The notes under the pieces: model-generated
Told to the model about the DNA's origin: nothing
The model's database searches: none
The model's input: the letters and a program-made list of their open reading frames with translations, nothing else
Translations under genes and position numbers: made by a program
Source of the DNA: CAYUAI01 sp964442745
Lineage (GTDB): Bacteria; Pseudomonadota; Gammaproteobacteria; S012-40
DNA: 20,064 nt
Direction of reading: 5' to 3'
Assembly (NCBI GenBank): GCA_964442745.1
Contig: CAYUAI010000073.1
Span: forward strand, 1-20,064
Shown here: positions 5,821 through 14,404 of the stretch, piece after piece
How positions within the stretch are numbered: the first letter of the stretch is position 1
How the letters are laid out: each line of letters opens with the position of its first letter

Positions 5821-6495
5821 TTAAGACCGGAATAGTCGGCTATATTGAGTTTCATGCTGCATGCTTGCCATCACTTGCCCTGGCAAAATCGTGCCGATGT
5901 CGTCATCTTCCAGATGTAACGCGACCGTTACCCAATCTGGGATAGACGCTGTCAAACTTTGTAAAATTCGTTGCCCTGAAGTTTGACCTAACGGCACTAG
6001 CTTGATGGCGGCCATCATCTGATTTTCACACCATGCCCAAAGATACCCCTGAAGACACAGCGACTGACTGACCTGCCGTTGACAACAGGCTAAGGCAAAC
6101 AGGGTGGCATAACTTGTCGGTTTGGATCTCCATGGGCGCGCTTGTTCCATGCCAAGATCACTGAGTAAACGCGCCATGGCTTTCCCTACCTGCTGATCTT
6201 CTGTTAAAAGTTCTGCCGTCTCACGAGCCGCCAGTAAAAATTGATTCCACTGGTCAATCATTAACATGTGGTTATCCTGCCAAGCCTGGTATAACCGTGC
6301 CAATACCGGCAAATCCAGGCGGCTGACACCATGCTCGGCCACGCCGGAAATCCATTGCCCCGCCGACATTTCATCGGTCACCCAATGATTCTCTACCGCA
6401 CTTTCCAGGCCTTGTGAATACATAAAACTACCCACGGGCAAACTTGGACTAATCCATTGCCAAAGGGATAACATGGCGTGGGCATTATCATTCAT
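5821..6495 (-). CDS. ureF: Urease accessory protein UreF
   Basis: The 224-residue helical accessory protein binds UreD on apo-urease and acts as the activating and fidelity partner for UreG during nickel insertion. The N-terminal LWQWISPSLPVGSFMYSQGLE (11-31) is the family signature (PSLPVGSFxYSxGLE). Further hallmarks are LDLPVLARLYQAW and the conserved C-terminal region with LVPLGQTSGQRIL. The family's overall length is matched. It starts 12 bp after ureE, with an AAGG ribosome-binding sequence next to the end of ureE, suggesting coupled translation. Confidence 0.95.
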   Translation of the reverse strand: MNDNAHAMLSLWQWISPSLPVGSFMYSQGLESAVENHWVTDEMSAGQWISGVAEHGVSRLDLPVLARLYQAWQDNHMLMIDQWNQFLLAARETAELLTEDQQVGKAMARLLSDLGMEQARPWRSKPTSYATLFALACCQRQVSQSLCLQGYLWAWCENQMMAAIKLVPLGQTSGQRILQSLTASIPDWVTVALHLEDDDIGTILPGQVMASMQHETQYSRLFRS

Positions 6496-6507
6496 CGCTG
6501 AAACGCC

Positions 6508-6945
6508 TTAATGCGAATGGCCTTGATCATAATAAGCCCCTGGCTCTGCTTCAAACAACGTGAACTCATGAATGACCTGCAACCCGAGATGCTCCAGCAT
6601 TTCATCCAACACATGATCGCGTCGATAACGCAACCAATGGGCTTCGATTTGCACAGGCACATGGCGATTCCCGAGATGGTAAGCCGCACAACACAATCGC
6701 TGGGCCTCCGTTGAGGTAGCAGTAGACACCAGTTCTTTAGCGGCCTGAATAATAATAATGATCCCTTCTTCAGTGGCTAGCCGGTCACCATCACGCAACG
6801 CCGTTCCACGAGGTAATCTCACCACCACGGACTCACCGGTATCCAGTGTGACTCTGAAACGACTTTTCTGGCGTTTTTCAAAAGTTAGCGTTAATATTTT
6901 ATCCGACGGCTCATCGCTGATAATAACTTGCGTTGCTGTATACAT
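6508..6945 (-). CDS. ureE: Urease nickel metallochaperone UreE
   Basis: A 145-residue nickel-binding chaperone. The N-terminal peptide-binding domain includes RVTLDTGESVVVRLPRGTAL (31-50) and the second domain includes AAYHLGNRHVPVQI (87-100), in which His95 matches the interface nickel ligand known as His96 in Klebsiella UreE. DHVLDEMLEHLGL (110-122) is also conserved. The C-terminus is only GHSH, far shorter than the His-rich tails of some relatives, so storage capacity for nickel should be small. The gene begins 3 bp after ureC and is followed closely by ureF. Confidence 0.95.
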   Translation of the reverse strand: MYTATQVIISDEPSDKILTLTFEKRQKSRFRVTLDTGESVVVRLPRGTALRDGDRLATEEGIIIIIQAAKELVSTATSTEAQRLCCAAYHLGNRHVPVQIEAHWLRYRRDHVLDEMLEHLGLQVIHEFTLFEAEPGAYYDQGHSH

Positions 6946-6948
6946 CGA

Positions 6949-8652
6949 TTAAAACAAAAAATAACGTTGCGCCAAAGGCAGTTCCGTGGCCGGCTCACAC
7001 GTTAACAACTCGCCATCGGCACGCACCTGATAGGTCTGTGCATCCACTTCGATTCTCGGTAAATAATCGTTGAGTTTCATATCCGATTTCCGAATATGGC
7101 GTGTTCCACTAACCGTCACCAATTTTTTTTGTAGCCCTAATGCCGAGCCGATTTGTTTTTCCATCGCGCTCTGCGAAATAAAACTCACACTGGTCGCATA
7201 ACGTGCCCGGCCGAAAGCGGCAAACATCGGTCGATAGTGTACCGGTTGCGGAGTGGGAATCGAGGCATTAGGATCACCCATGGGCGCCGCTGCAATCATC
7301 CCTCCTTTGATCACTAAGTGCGGTTTCGCTGCAAATAAGGCGGGTTTCCACAAGACAATATCCGCTAACTTACCCGCCTCAATGGAACCAACTTCCTCAG
7401 CGATGCCATGAGTAATGGCCGGATTAATGGTATATTTTGCGACATACCGTTTGGCGCGTGTATTGTCATTTTGAGCGCTATCTTGTGGCAGCGGCCCACG
7501 TTGCACTTTCATTTTATGAGCCGTTTGCCAGGTACGAATAATCACTTCCCCAACCCGCCCCATCGCTTGTGAATCGGAAGCAATCATACTGAACGCCCCG
7601 AGATCATGCAAAATATCTTCGGCCGCAATGGTTTCTCGACGAATCCGAGACTCGGCAAAGGCCACATCTTCTGCAATCGACGCATCCAAGTGATGACATA
7701 CCATTAGCATATCCAGGTGCTCATCAATGGTGTTGATGGTGTAAGGACGCGTCGGATTAGTGCTCGAAGGCAAGACATTGGCTTCACCACACGCTTTGAT
7801 AATATCAGGCGCATGCCCTCCCCCCGCCCCTTCGGTATGATAAGTATGAATGGCTCGCCCTTTGAATGCTTGAATGGTATTTTCTACAAAACCCGATTCA
7901 TTCAAGGTATCCGTATGGATCGCCACTTGTACATCATAGTCATCCGCCACAGACAGGCAGTTATCAATCGACGCCGGGGTGGTACCCCAATCTTCATGTA
8001 ACTTTAACCCCATGGCACCGGCATCTAATTGCTCGATGAGCGGGCTTGGTAAGCTTGCATTACCTTTTCCTAAAAAGCCAAAGTTCATCGGAAAAGCTTC
8101 CGCAGCCTCAAGCATGCGATGAATATTCCAGGGACCCGGTGTACACGTGGTCGCATTGGTCCCAGTAGCGGGTCCAGTACCACCACCAATCATGGTGGTC
8201 ACCCCCGACATCAAGGCTTCCTCCACTTGTTGTGGACAAATAAAATGAATATGCGCATCAATCCCCCCCGCGGTAGCAATCAGTCCTTCACCGGCAATGA
8301 CTTCGGTGGCCGGCCCAATGATGATATCCACATGGGATTGAATATCGGGATTACCAGCTTTGCCAATGGCTTGAATGCGTCCATTTTTGATACCGATATC
8401 AGCTTTGATGATACCCCAGTAATCCAAAATCAGCGCATTGGTAATGACCACGTCAACCACGTCTTTCGCATCACGCTGACTTTGCCCCATGCCATCACGA
8501 ATCACCTTACCGCCACCAAACTTGACTTCATCACCGTAACGGGTTTTGTCTTGCTCCACTTCGATCAATAATTCAGTATCCGCTAAGCGCACCCGATCGC
8601 CAACGGTCGGACCATACATTTCAGCATACGCCTGACGCGTTATTTTAACCAT
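6949..8652 (-). CDS. ureC: Urease alpha (catalytic) subunit UreC
   Basis: The catalytic subunit hydrolyses urea to ammonia and carbamate at a di-nickel centre. With the ATG at 8650-8652 the protein has 567 residues, and all active-site positions carry exactly the Klebsiella aerogenes numbers: His134 and His136 (DAHIHFICPQQ), Lys217 for carbamylation (MGLKLHEDWG), His246, His272 (YHTEGAGGGHAPD), Cys319 and His320 on the flap (MVCHHLD) and Asp360 (SDSQAMGRVGE). The frame is open 14 codons further upstream to 8694, but the chosen start has a strong AGGAGAG site and gives the family N-terminus MVKITRQAYAEMYGPTVGD. Unusually, 201 bp separate it from ureB. Confidence 0.98.
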   Translation of the reverse strand: MVKITRQAYAEMYGPTVGDRVRLADTELLIEVEQDKTRYGDEVKFGGGKVIRDGMGQSQRDAKDVVDVVITNALILDYWGIIKADIGIKNGRIQAIGKAGNPDIQSHVDIIIGPATEVIAGEGLIATAGGIDAHIHFICPQQVEEALMSGVTTMIGGGTGPATGTNATTCTPGPWNIHRMLEAAEAFPMNFGFLGKGNASLPSPLIEQLDAGAMGLKLHEDWGTTPASIDNCLSVADDYDVQVAIHTDTLNESGFVENTIQAFKGRAIHTYHTEGAGGGHAPDIIKACGEANVLPSSTNPTRPYTINTIDEHLDMLMVCHHLDASIAEDVAFAESRIRRETIAAEDILHDLGAFSMIASDSQAMGRVGEVIIRTWQTAHKMKVQRGPLPQDSAQNDNTRAKRYVAKYTINPAITHGIAEEVGSIEAGKLADIVLWKPALFAAKPHLVIKGGMIAAAPMGDPNASIPTPQPVHYRPMFAAFGRARYATSVSFISQSAMEKQIGSALGLQKKLVTVSGTRHIRKSDMKLNDYLPRIEVDAQTYQVRADGELLTCEPATELPLAQRYFLF

Positions 8653-8725
8653 GCGAATTCTCTCCTGAACAATAAACGATCCATATATACCCAAAACACT
8701 TGCTCATTAGATATTGAACGCGAAG

Positions 8726-8833
8726 CCTATTTTTATCCTGGCCAGGCGAAACGATAAATCACAGCTGAGTATATGACGCTGAATTTCACCAACATAGTCG
8801 GCGCATTGGGCGACGCAGCCAGGAAAAAATAGG
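8726..8833. repeat. 108-bp inverted-repeat element in the ureB-ureC spacer
   Basis: CCTATTTTTATCCTGGC (8726-8742) recurs inverted as GCCAGGAAAAAATAGG (8818-8833), differing by one inserted base. The region between is GC-richer than the flanks and non-coding in all frames. Urease structural genes are normally packed within a few bases, so this looks like an inserted repeat element (MITE or REP-like), or else a structured RNA inside the operon. A related end sequence occurs at 15041-15057. No target duplication could be assigned with confidence. Confidence 0.55.
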
Positions 8834-8853
8834 GTAGCAACAAAGCCTAAATT

Positions 8854-9171
8854 TCAAGTATTTTCGGGGATATCACCCATCACTAAGCCATTAAACCCAT
8901 AAATCTGGCGCTGACCTTGGTAGGCAACTAATTCTACTTGCCGTTGCTGACCCGGTTCGAACCGAACGGCGGTGCCCGCAGCAATGTTGAGACGAAACCC
9001 TTGGGTTTCATTTCGATCAAACTGCAACGCATTATTGGTTTCATAGAAATGATAATGAGAACCGACCTGAATGGGCCGATCGCCGGTATTTGCAACCGTG
9101 ATGGTGAGGGTATCGACACCTTCATTTAATACCACATCCCCCGCTTGAACAATCACTTCACCGGGTATCAC
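8854..9171 (-). CDS. ureB: Urease beta subunit UreB
   Basis: The 105-residue non-catalytic subunit of the (ABC)3 urease trimer. MIPGEVIVQAGDVVLNEG at the N-terminus, TITVANTGDRPIQVGSHYHF, and the late stretch RLNIAAGTAVRFEPGQQRQVELVAYQG are all family hallmarks, and length is normal. It begins 17 bp after ureA. The following gene, ureC, is 201 bp away, separated by an inverted-repeat element. The stop is a proper TAA-type end and the C-terminus (FNGLVMGDIPENT) looks complete, so the insertion lies outside the coding region. Confidence 0.96.
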   Translation of the reverse strand: MIPGEVIVQAGDVVLNEGVDTLTITVANTGDRPIQVGSHYHFYETNNALQFDRNETQGFRLNIAAGTAVRFEPGQQRQVELVAYQGQRQIYGFNGLVMGDIPENT

Positions 9172-9188
9172 GCTTAACTCCTAATATT

Positions 9189-9491
9189 TTATTGTATCGG
9201 GTCATGCACCGTAACGAGTTTTGTGCCATCGGGAAAGGTCGCTTCCACTTGCACATCATCAATCAGCTCAACCACTCCGTCCATGACATCATGGCGAGTT
9301 AATATAGTGCGACCATAGTCCATCAATTCCACCACCGTCTGGCCATCCCGCGCTCCTTCAAGAATGGCAGCGGATAAATAAGCAACCGCCTCTGGATAAT
9401 TTAATTTTAGACCTCGCCCCTTGCGCCGCTCCGCCAATAACCCGGCGGTAAAAATTAACATTTTATCTTTTTCTCGCGGTGTTAACTCCAT
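9189..9491 (-). CDS. ureA: Urease gamma subunit UreA
   Basis: A 100-residue gamma subunit of urease that packs against UreC and UreB. MELTPREKDKMLIF, LAERRKGRGLKLNYPEAVA, and the C-terminal VQVEATFPDGTKLVTVHDPI match the family almost word for word. The ATG at 9489-9491 follows a GAGG ribosome-binding site by 6 bp and gives the canonical MELTPRE start. A TTG one codon earlier is also in frame and less likely. It lies between ureD and ureB in the usual DABC order. Confidence 0.96.
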   Translation of the reverse strand: MELTPREKDKMLIFTAGLLAERRKGRGLKLNYPEAVAYLSAAILEGARDGQTVVELMDYGRTILTRHDVMDGVVELIDDVQVEATFPDGTKLVTVHDPIQ

Positions 9492-9524
9492 CAATAACCT
9501 CGTTCATTGAAATAAATTAATCTG

Positions 9525-10358
9525 TCAAGTCATCCATATTCTGGGAGCACAAGCCGGTTTGTTTAGCACACAATACCGCAGCTCACCCCAAATTTTTAAA
9601 AAAATCGCTTTCGCTTGCATCACGCTTGCGCCCAAATACCGACAAACTAACACATCTTGTAATAGACTCACCGAGACCTGTGGCTTATCTAACTCGGATA
9701 ATAGATGGCGTATCCTATCGCGTATACTAAGCTCACAATTGACGGCCACTAAGCTTGCCATTACCGGATAGGATTGCATCCCCCACAGCGCACTCCGCAT
9801 GGCATGCTGACCCTCGATCAAAACACGGTCAATATAGAGCAGATTCCCTTCACGCCAAATCGTTAAACGTTGCCGACAATATCCTTTATCGAACACTTCA
9901 TCGCTTGCAGGCCGCCCATAACTATAAATATCCCAGCCGATAAAATCAGCATTGACAGCCAAGTGTACTTCAGTATCAATCTGGGCATGACACCCTCGGT
10001 AAGCGATGGTTTCTTGTGGCAACCATTCAAGACAGGCGCCGGATTGTAAAGAAAAACACTGGCGAAGCATTGCTTTATTAGCTTCACTGCGATAAAACTT
10101 TCCAGCTCCTGGAGTTGTTAATAAAGCAGCGCTATTGGCCTGTAACCGCACATCAAGCACCAGCCGATCACCACCAACAATCCCACCTGGCGGATGAATA
10201 ATATACGTGTGGCATGTTCCATTTGGCTCAGGATAAAAGGGTTTTTGCACGACCAGTGGGCCACAATGGCGCCGCCGCACCAATTGCGTTTTGGTTTCTC
10301 GCCGCTGATAGTCAAGCGTTAAAGAGGCTTGCCAATGCGATTCATCGCTGCTTGTCAT
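9525..10358 (-). CDS. ureD: Urease accessory protein UreD (UreH)
   Basis: The 277-residue scaffold protein binds apo-urease and recruits UreF and UreG for nickel insertion. Family features are HTYIIHPPGGIVGGDRLVLDV (about 50-70, the PPGGxVxGD signature), LLTTPGAGKFYRS (79-91), then CLEWLPQETIAYRG and a C-terminal region RYLGASVMQAKAIFLKIWGELR. It is first in the cluster, 33 bp ahead of ureA and 71 bp after the stop of the diguanylate cyclase gene on the same strand, so the urease promoter must lie in that gap or within the upstream gene. No convincing promoter was found. Confidence 0.95.
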   Translation of the reverse strand: MTSSDESHWQASLTLDYQRRETKTQLVRRRHCGPLVVQKPFYPEPNGTCHTYIIHPPGGIVGGDRLVLDVRLQANSAALLTTPGAGKFYRSEANKAMLRQCFSLQSGACLEWLPQETIAYRGCHAQIDTEVHLAVNADFIGWDIYSYGRPASDEVFDKGYCRQRLTIWREGNLLYIDRVLIEGQHAMRSALWGMQSYPVMASLVAVNCELSIRDRIRHLLSELDKPQVSVSLLQDVLVCRYLGASVMQAKAIFLKIWGELRYCVLNKPACAPRIWMT

Positions 10359-10429
10359 GCTTAAATAATTGTCGGCCGGCTGTATCTCATCTCAAAAAAA
10401 TAACAAACACACGATAAGGGATGGGTTGA

Positions 10430-12055
10430 TTATTTTCCATGCACATAAACATTATTTCTACCAGCGGTTTTAGCATGATAAAGTGCAATGTCTGCGGCTT
10501 CTAACAATGAATTCACCTCTGTAAAAGTTGGGTAATCAGCAATCCCACAGCTAAACGTCACTCGAAACTTTTCGACCCCAGCATCATGCTCAATTTCGCT
10601 AAAAATTTTACGAATTTCATCGAGAATATCTTTGGCATACTCGATATCTGTATCCAACAATATCACACCAAATTCTTCTCCGCCATACCGACCTACAACG
10701 TCGGTACGTCGTAAGCGCTGTTGTAATGTGCGCGATATACTCTTGATAACACGATCCCCAGCGGGGTGACCATAGTTATCATTAATCGATTTAAAACAAT
10801 CAATATCTAGCATGGCAAACACCAGGTGCGAACCTAGTCGCTGGGCACGTGAAATTTCTGTGGTTAAGCGTTCAATGGTAGCGGTGTGATTGAGTAAACC
10901 CGTTAAACCATCCTTAAACATCATGGATCGTATGCTACGCGACTTGCGCGCTGAACTGGCCACCGCGACCGCTAAATGCACCGGATCAATCGGCTTAGCA
11001 ATAAAATCATCACCGCCCGCTCGCTTGGCCGTCAACTGCGCATCCAGGCTTAACTTCTCTGACAAAAAAATAATCGGCACCCCCACGTAACGCTCTTGCT
11101 GACGAATCACTTTAGCTAATTCTGCACCGGAACAGTCGGACATCACCACATCCATCAAGATTAAATCGGGATTAAATTCCTCCAATACCGACAAAACCAT
11201 CAAAGGCTTGTTGACTATTTCAACAACCATACCCATCCCATTTAAAATTTCAGCATGATATTGCGCGCTCACGGTTGATTGATCAATAATCAAAACCCGA
11301 TAAGGGTCAAGCGTTTTTAAGTGGCATAACTCATCCAGTTTATCTACCAACAAGCCAAGATTCACCGGTTTGACTAAATACATATCACCGCCCGCTTTAG
11401 CCACACTCAATCGATTGATAATATCCGTACGGCTAGAAATAAAAATGACCGGTGCCAAGGTCCTCGCCGCCTGCTTAAGCTTGAGGATAAACTGCGGCCC
11501 ATTGCCATCGGGTAATTCCACATCCATTAATACAGCCGCAGGTTGCCGGTCATCCAATGCTTCGTCAAAGCTCGCCAGATCATGGAATATCCTGACCTGA
11601 TAACCGAAATATCGCAACTGATATTCAATGATTTTGCACAACACGGGGTCATCATCAACAAGATAAACTAAAGGGGTAGGCTTGGTTATTGCTGTGGTTT
11701 TGGCCTGTGACATAGCATTTTCTGCAGCGTTGTTTATTTGATTTATTGTGAGTTTTGATACGACTTTTATTGTCTCGACTAACTGACTAAATTTCACCTT
11801 TTCATTAAGGCCAATGATGGACAGAGAGGTAGCAAGCAATTTTGCTAAAAACGCTTCCAATTGTTGGCAAGGCGACACTAAACCCGGGCAGTTGGCGGTA
11901 TCACATGCACTAAGCAATGCCTGGATAAGCTGATATAAACGCACTAATGCTGAGCGATCCTGAGGTCCGCGAATTAATGCCTGCCATTGCGCTTCGATAT
12001 CGTCAATTTTGCTCGCTAACTGCTCAAAAAAAGCATTCGGTACCGAGATATCCAT
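10430..12055 (-). CDS. Diguanylate cyclase with degenerate HPt and two REC domains
   Basis: A 541-residue signalling enzyme predicted to make cyclic di-GMP. Residues about 5-105 are helical and resemble an HPt domain, but the phospho-accepting histidine position appears to be Gln45 and the region contains no histidine. REC1 (about 128-245) has DDD 134-136, phospho-acceptor Asp178 and Lys229. REC2 (about 252-368) has Asp302 and Lys354 but only one N-terminal acidic residue (Asp258). The GGDEF domain starts near KDGLTGLLNH (381-390), has an intact GGEEF site (458-462) and an RxxD inhibitory site (449-452), so product inhibition is expected. The frame is open further to a TTG at 12163, but the ATG at 12055 has an AGGT ribosome-binding sequence and begins where the domain-like sequence starts. 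It is divergent from acsA. Confidence 0.9.
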   Translation of the reverse strand: MDISVPNAFFEQLASKIDDIEAQWQALIRGPQDRSALVRLYQLIQALLSACDTANCPGLVSPCQQLEAFLAKLLATSLSIIGLNEKVKFSQLVETIKVVSKLTINQINNAAENAMSQAKTTAITKPTPLVYLVDDDPVLCKIIEYQLRYFGYQVRIFHDLASFDEALDDRQPAAVLMDVELPDGNGPQFILKLKQAARTLAPVIFISSRTDIINRLSVAKAGGDMYLVKPVNLGLLVDKLDELCHLKTLDPYRVLIIDQSTVSAQYHAEILNGMGMVVEIVNKPLMVLSVLEEFNPDLILMDVVMSDCSGAELAKVIRQQERYVGVPIIFLSEKLSLDAQLTAKRAGGDDFIAKPIDPVHLAVAVASSARKSRSIRSMMFKDGLTGLLNHTATIERLTTEISRAQRLGSHLVFAMLDIDCFKSINDNYGHPAGDRVIKSISRTLQQRLRRTDVVGRYGGEEFGVILLDTDIEYAKDILDEIRKIFSEIEHDAGVEKFRVTFSCGIADYPTFTEVNSLLEAADIALYHAKTAGRNNVYVHGK

Positions 12056-12397
12056 ATCGACCTGGTGAGAGCCGGCGAGTTTTTGCTTAGATTTTCTCAC
12101 GAGTAACCTGCAATGTGTAGCACCTCTCCACACTCGTCGTGCGGGATCAGCATTCAAGCTCAAAAAAGCACGGCTTTAATGCTCAGAAGTATAATGCGCT
12201 TTCACCTCTTTTCCAAGTGATATGCAACAGCACTTTTTTTAACCAGCCCTCATCAAGCTGCATTCCATCGAAAAATATACCAGCCGTATCAAGCAATAGA
12301 CAATTAGCGTACCCTTATGTAAGCGCATGTAGAGAGCCTCTCGGTAAAATGAACTTTCAGTTATACTCACCTTTTATCGCTATCCTAGGAGCAAGCA
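12056..12397. promoter_or_regulatory. Divergent intergenic region between the diguanylate cyclase and acsA
   Basis: This 342-bp gap must carry promoters for both genes. A TATACT (12362-12367) lies 31 bp before acsA but has no good -35 partner at 17 bp, and acsA has an AGGAG ribosome-binding site. The minus-strand frame of the cyclase stays open to 12163 without protein-like sequence. No clear palindromic operator was found. Confidence 0.35.
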
Positions 12398-14362
12398 ATG
12401 ACCCAAAATCTCGACGCCATATTAACGGAAAATCGCTTATTTGAACCACCGGCCTCTTTTTCTCAACAAGCCAACATCAAAACACAAGATCAATTAGCCG
12501 AGTTACGCCGCTTTGCAGAAGAAGACTATGAAGGTTTTTGGGCAAAGCTAGCGCAGCAAGAAATCACTTGGCAAGTTCCCTTTCAAAACGTTTTAGATAC
12601 ATCCAATGCACCACACTATCAGTGGTTTAATGATGGTACTCTCAATGTCTCATATAATTGTCTGGACCGCCAACTTAGCCAAAACGGCGATAAACCAGCC
12701 ATTATTTTTGAAAGCGAAAATGGCGATGTCAGCCGCCTCAATTACCAGCAGTTATATACTGAAGTGTGCCGCTTTGCCAATGGACTCAAGCAGCAAGGCT
12801 GCGAAAAAGGCGACCGAGTGGTCATTTATATGCCGATGATTCCGGAAGCGGTGATCGCCATGCAGGCCTGCGCCAGAATCGGCGCCATTCATTCGGTGGT
12901 CTTTGGCGGCTTCTCCGCAGAATCCTTGCGTGACCGTATCGAAGATGCTGGCGCAAAAATACTCATTACCGCCGATGGTGGCCATCGAGGCGGAAAAATC
13001 ATCGCACTCAAGACCACTGCGGATAAAGCCTTAGCAAACGGCTGTAAAACCATCGAAAGAGTGATTGTTTTTCAACACACTCAACATGACATTACCATGC
13101 AAACCGGCCGCGATATTTACTGGACCGAGGCGATCGCTCAAATGCCCACAGAATGTGAACCCGAATGGGTCTCCAGTGAGCATCCGCTTTTTTTATTATA
13201 TACCTCAGGCTCCACCGGCAAACCGAAAGGCATTCAACACGCCAGTGCTGGCTATTTGCTGGGGACCATCACCACCATGCGATGGGTATTTGACATTCAA
13301 GCCAATGATATTTTCTGGTGCACCGCCGATGTCGGCTGGATCACCGGACATAGCTATGTCGCTTACGGACCATTAGCGGTTGGCAGTACCATCCTCATGT
13401 ATGAGGGCGCACCCACCGTACCCGATGCTGGCCGCTTATGGAAACTGTGTCAAGACCATCAAGTCACCATTTTTTATACCGCGCCCACGGCCATCCGTAC
13501 ACTCATGAAAATGGGCGATGACATCCCAGCACAATATGATCTTTCCAAACTCCGTTTACTCGGCAGCGTAGGCGAACCCATCAATCCCGAGGCTTGGATG
13601 TGGTACTACAATGTGATAGGTAAGCAACGTTGCCCCATTGTCGACACTTGGTGGCAAACCGAAACCGGCGCTCACATGCTGGCACCAATCCCTGGGGTCA
13701 CCGTCACCAAACCCGGTTCCTGCACCCAGCCATTACCTGGCATCACCGCCGAAGTGGTTGACCAAGATGGCCATCCCATCAACAATCCAGATCAAGGAGG
13801 GTTTTTAGTCATTAAAAAACCCTGGCCCTCCATGCTACGCACCATTTGGGGGGATGAAGCTCGTTACCAAAAAACCTATTGGGGGAAATTCAATGGCAAG
13901 TATTATCTCGCAGGTGATAGCGCCAGAAAAGATAAAGACGGTTATTTCTGGATCATGGGCCGCATTGATGATGTACTCAATGTCTCTGGACATCGCCTGG
14001 GGACCATGGAGATAGAATCGGCTCTAGTCGCCCATGAGCGAGTGGCCGAGGCGGCCGTCGTTGGCAAACCCGATGACATTAAGGGGGAATCGATTTTTGC
14101 TTATGTCGTGTTAAAAGGTCCACGCCCAAAAGACGGCATTGATGAAACGTTAACAAAACAATTATGCGCCTGGGTAACCGAGCAAATTGGTGCCATTGCC
14201 AGACCCGATAATATACGCTACGCAGACAACCTACCGAAAACGCGCTCAGGAAAAATCATGCGCCGCTTGTTACGCACCATTGCCAAAGACGAAGCCATTA
14301 CTCAGGATACCTCCACCCTAGAAAACGAAAGTATCCTCGACCAATTACAAGGCAAAGCCTAA
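12398..14362 (+). CDS. acsA: Acetyl-coenzyme A synthetase
   Basis: The 654-residue AMP-forming ligase converts acetate, ATP and CoA to acetyl-CoA in the cytoplasm. The N-terminal Acs cap (about 30-90, including EDYEGFWAKLAQQ) is followed by the adenylating domain with YTSGSTGKPKG (268-278), WCTADVGWITGHSY (307-320), GSVGEPINPEAW (389-400) and DTWWQTETG (416-424). The hinge and C-terminal domain include GRIDDVLNVSGHRLGTMEIE and PKTRSGKIMRR, with Lys619 as the catalytic lysine that lysine acetyltransferases modify in known Acs enzymes. The length is normal. It is monocistronic, flanked downstream by a strong hairpin. Confidence 0.97.
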   Translation: MTQNLDAILTENRLFEPPASFSQQANIKTQDQLAELRRFAEEDYEGFWAKLAQQEITWQVPFQNVLDTSNAPHYQWFNDGTLNVSYNCLDRQLSQNGDKPAIIFESENGDVSRLNYQQLYTEVCRFANGLKQQGCEKGDRVVIYMPMIPEAVIAMQACARIGAIHSVVFGGFSAESLRDRIEDAGAKILITADGGHRGGKIIALKTTADKALANGCKTIERVIVFQHTQHDITMQTGRDIYWTEAIAQMPTECEPEWVSSEHPLFLLYTSGSTGKPKGIQHASAGYLLGTITTMRWVFDIQANDIFWCTADVGWITGHSYVAYGPLAVGSTILMYEGAPTVPDAGRLWKLCQDHQVTIFYTAPTAIRTLMKMGDDIPAQYDLSKLRLLGSVGEPINPEAWMWYYNVIGKQRCPIVDTWWQTETGAHMLAPIPGVTVTKPGSCTQPLPGITAEVVDQDGHPINNPDQGGFLVIKKPWPSMLRTIWGDEARYQKTYWGKFNGKYYLAGDSARKDKDGYFWIMGRIDDVLNVSGHRLGTMEIESALVAHERVAEAAVVGKPDDIKGESIFAYVVLKGPRPKDGIDETLTKQLCAWVTEQIGAIARPDNIRYADNLPKTRSGKIMRRLLRTIAKDEAITQDTSTLENESILDQLQGKA

Positions 14363-14378
14363 ATCTTGCTGCTCATCC

Positions 14379-14404
14379 CCTAGCGTTGTCATGGCAACGC
14401 TAGG
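14379..14404 (+). terminator. Strong hairpin after acsA
   Basis: CCTAGCGTTG and CAACGCTAGG form a perfect 10-bp stem with a 6-base loop, 16 bp after the acsA stop. It lacks a following T-run, so it may be a weak or factor-assisted terminator, or a 3' stabilising structure. Confidence 0.6.

Noticed and set aside
8653..8694. N-terminal extension of UreC by 14 codons
   Set aside because: The ATG at 8652 has an AGGAGAG site and restores Klebsiella numbering of all active-site residues; the extension reads through the ribosome-binding site.
8653..8853. Possible nickel-responsive (NiCo-type) riboswitch ahead of ureC
   Set aside because: A leader before a nickel enzyme made this worth considering, but the spacer shows a simple inverted repeat and not a four-way-junction pattern that I can recognise.
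12056..12163. 36-codon N-terminal extension of the diguanylate cyclase from a TTG
   Set aside because: The extra residues lack domain character and a ribosome-binding site, while the ATG at 12055 has one.
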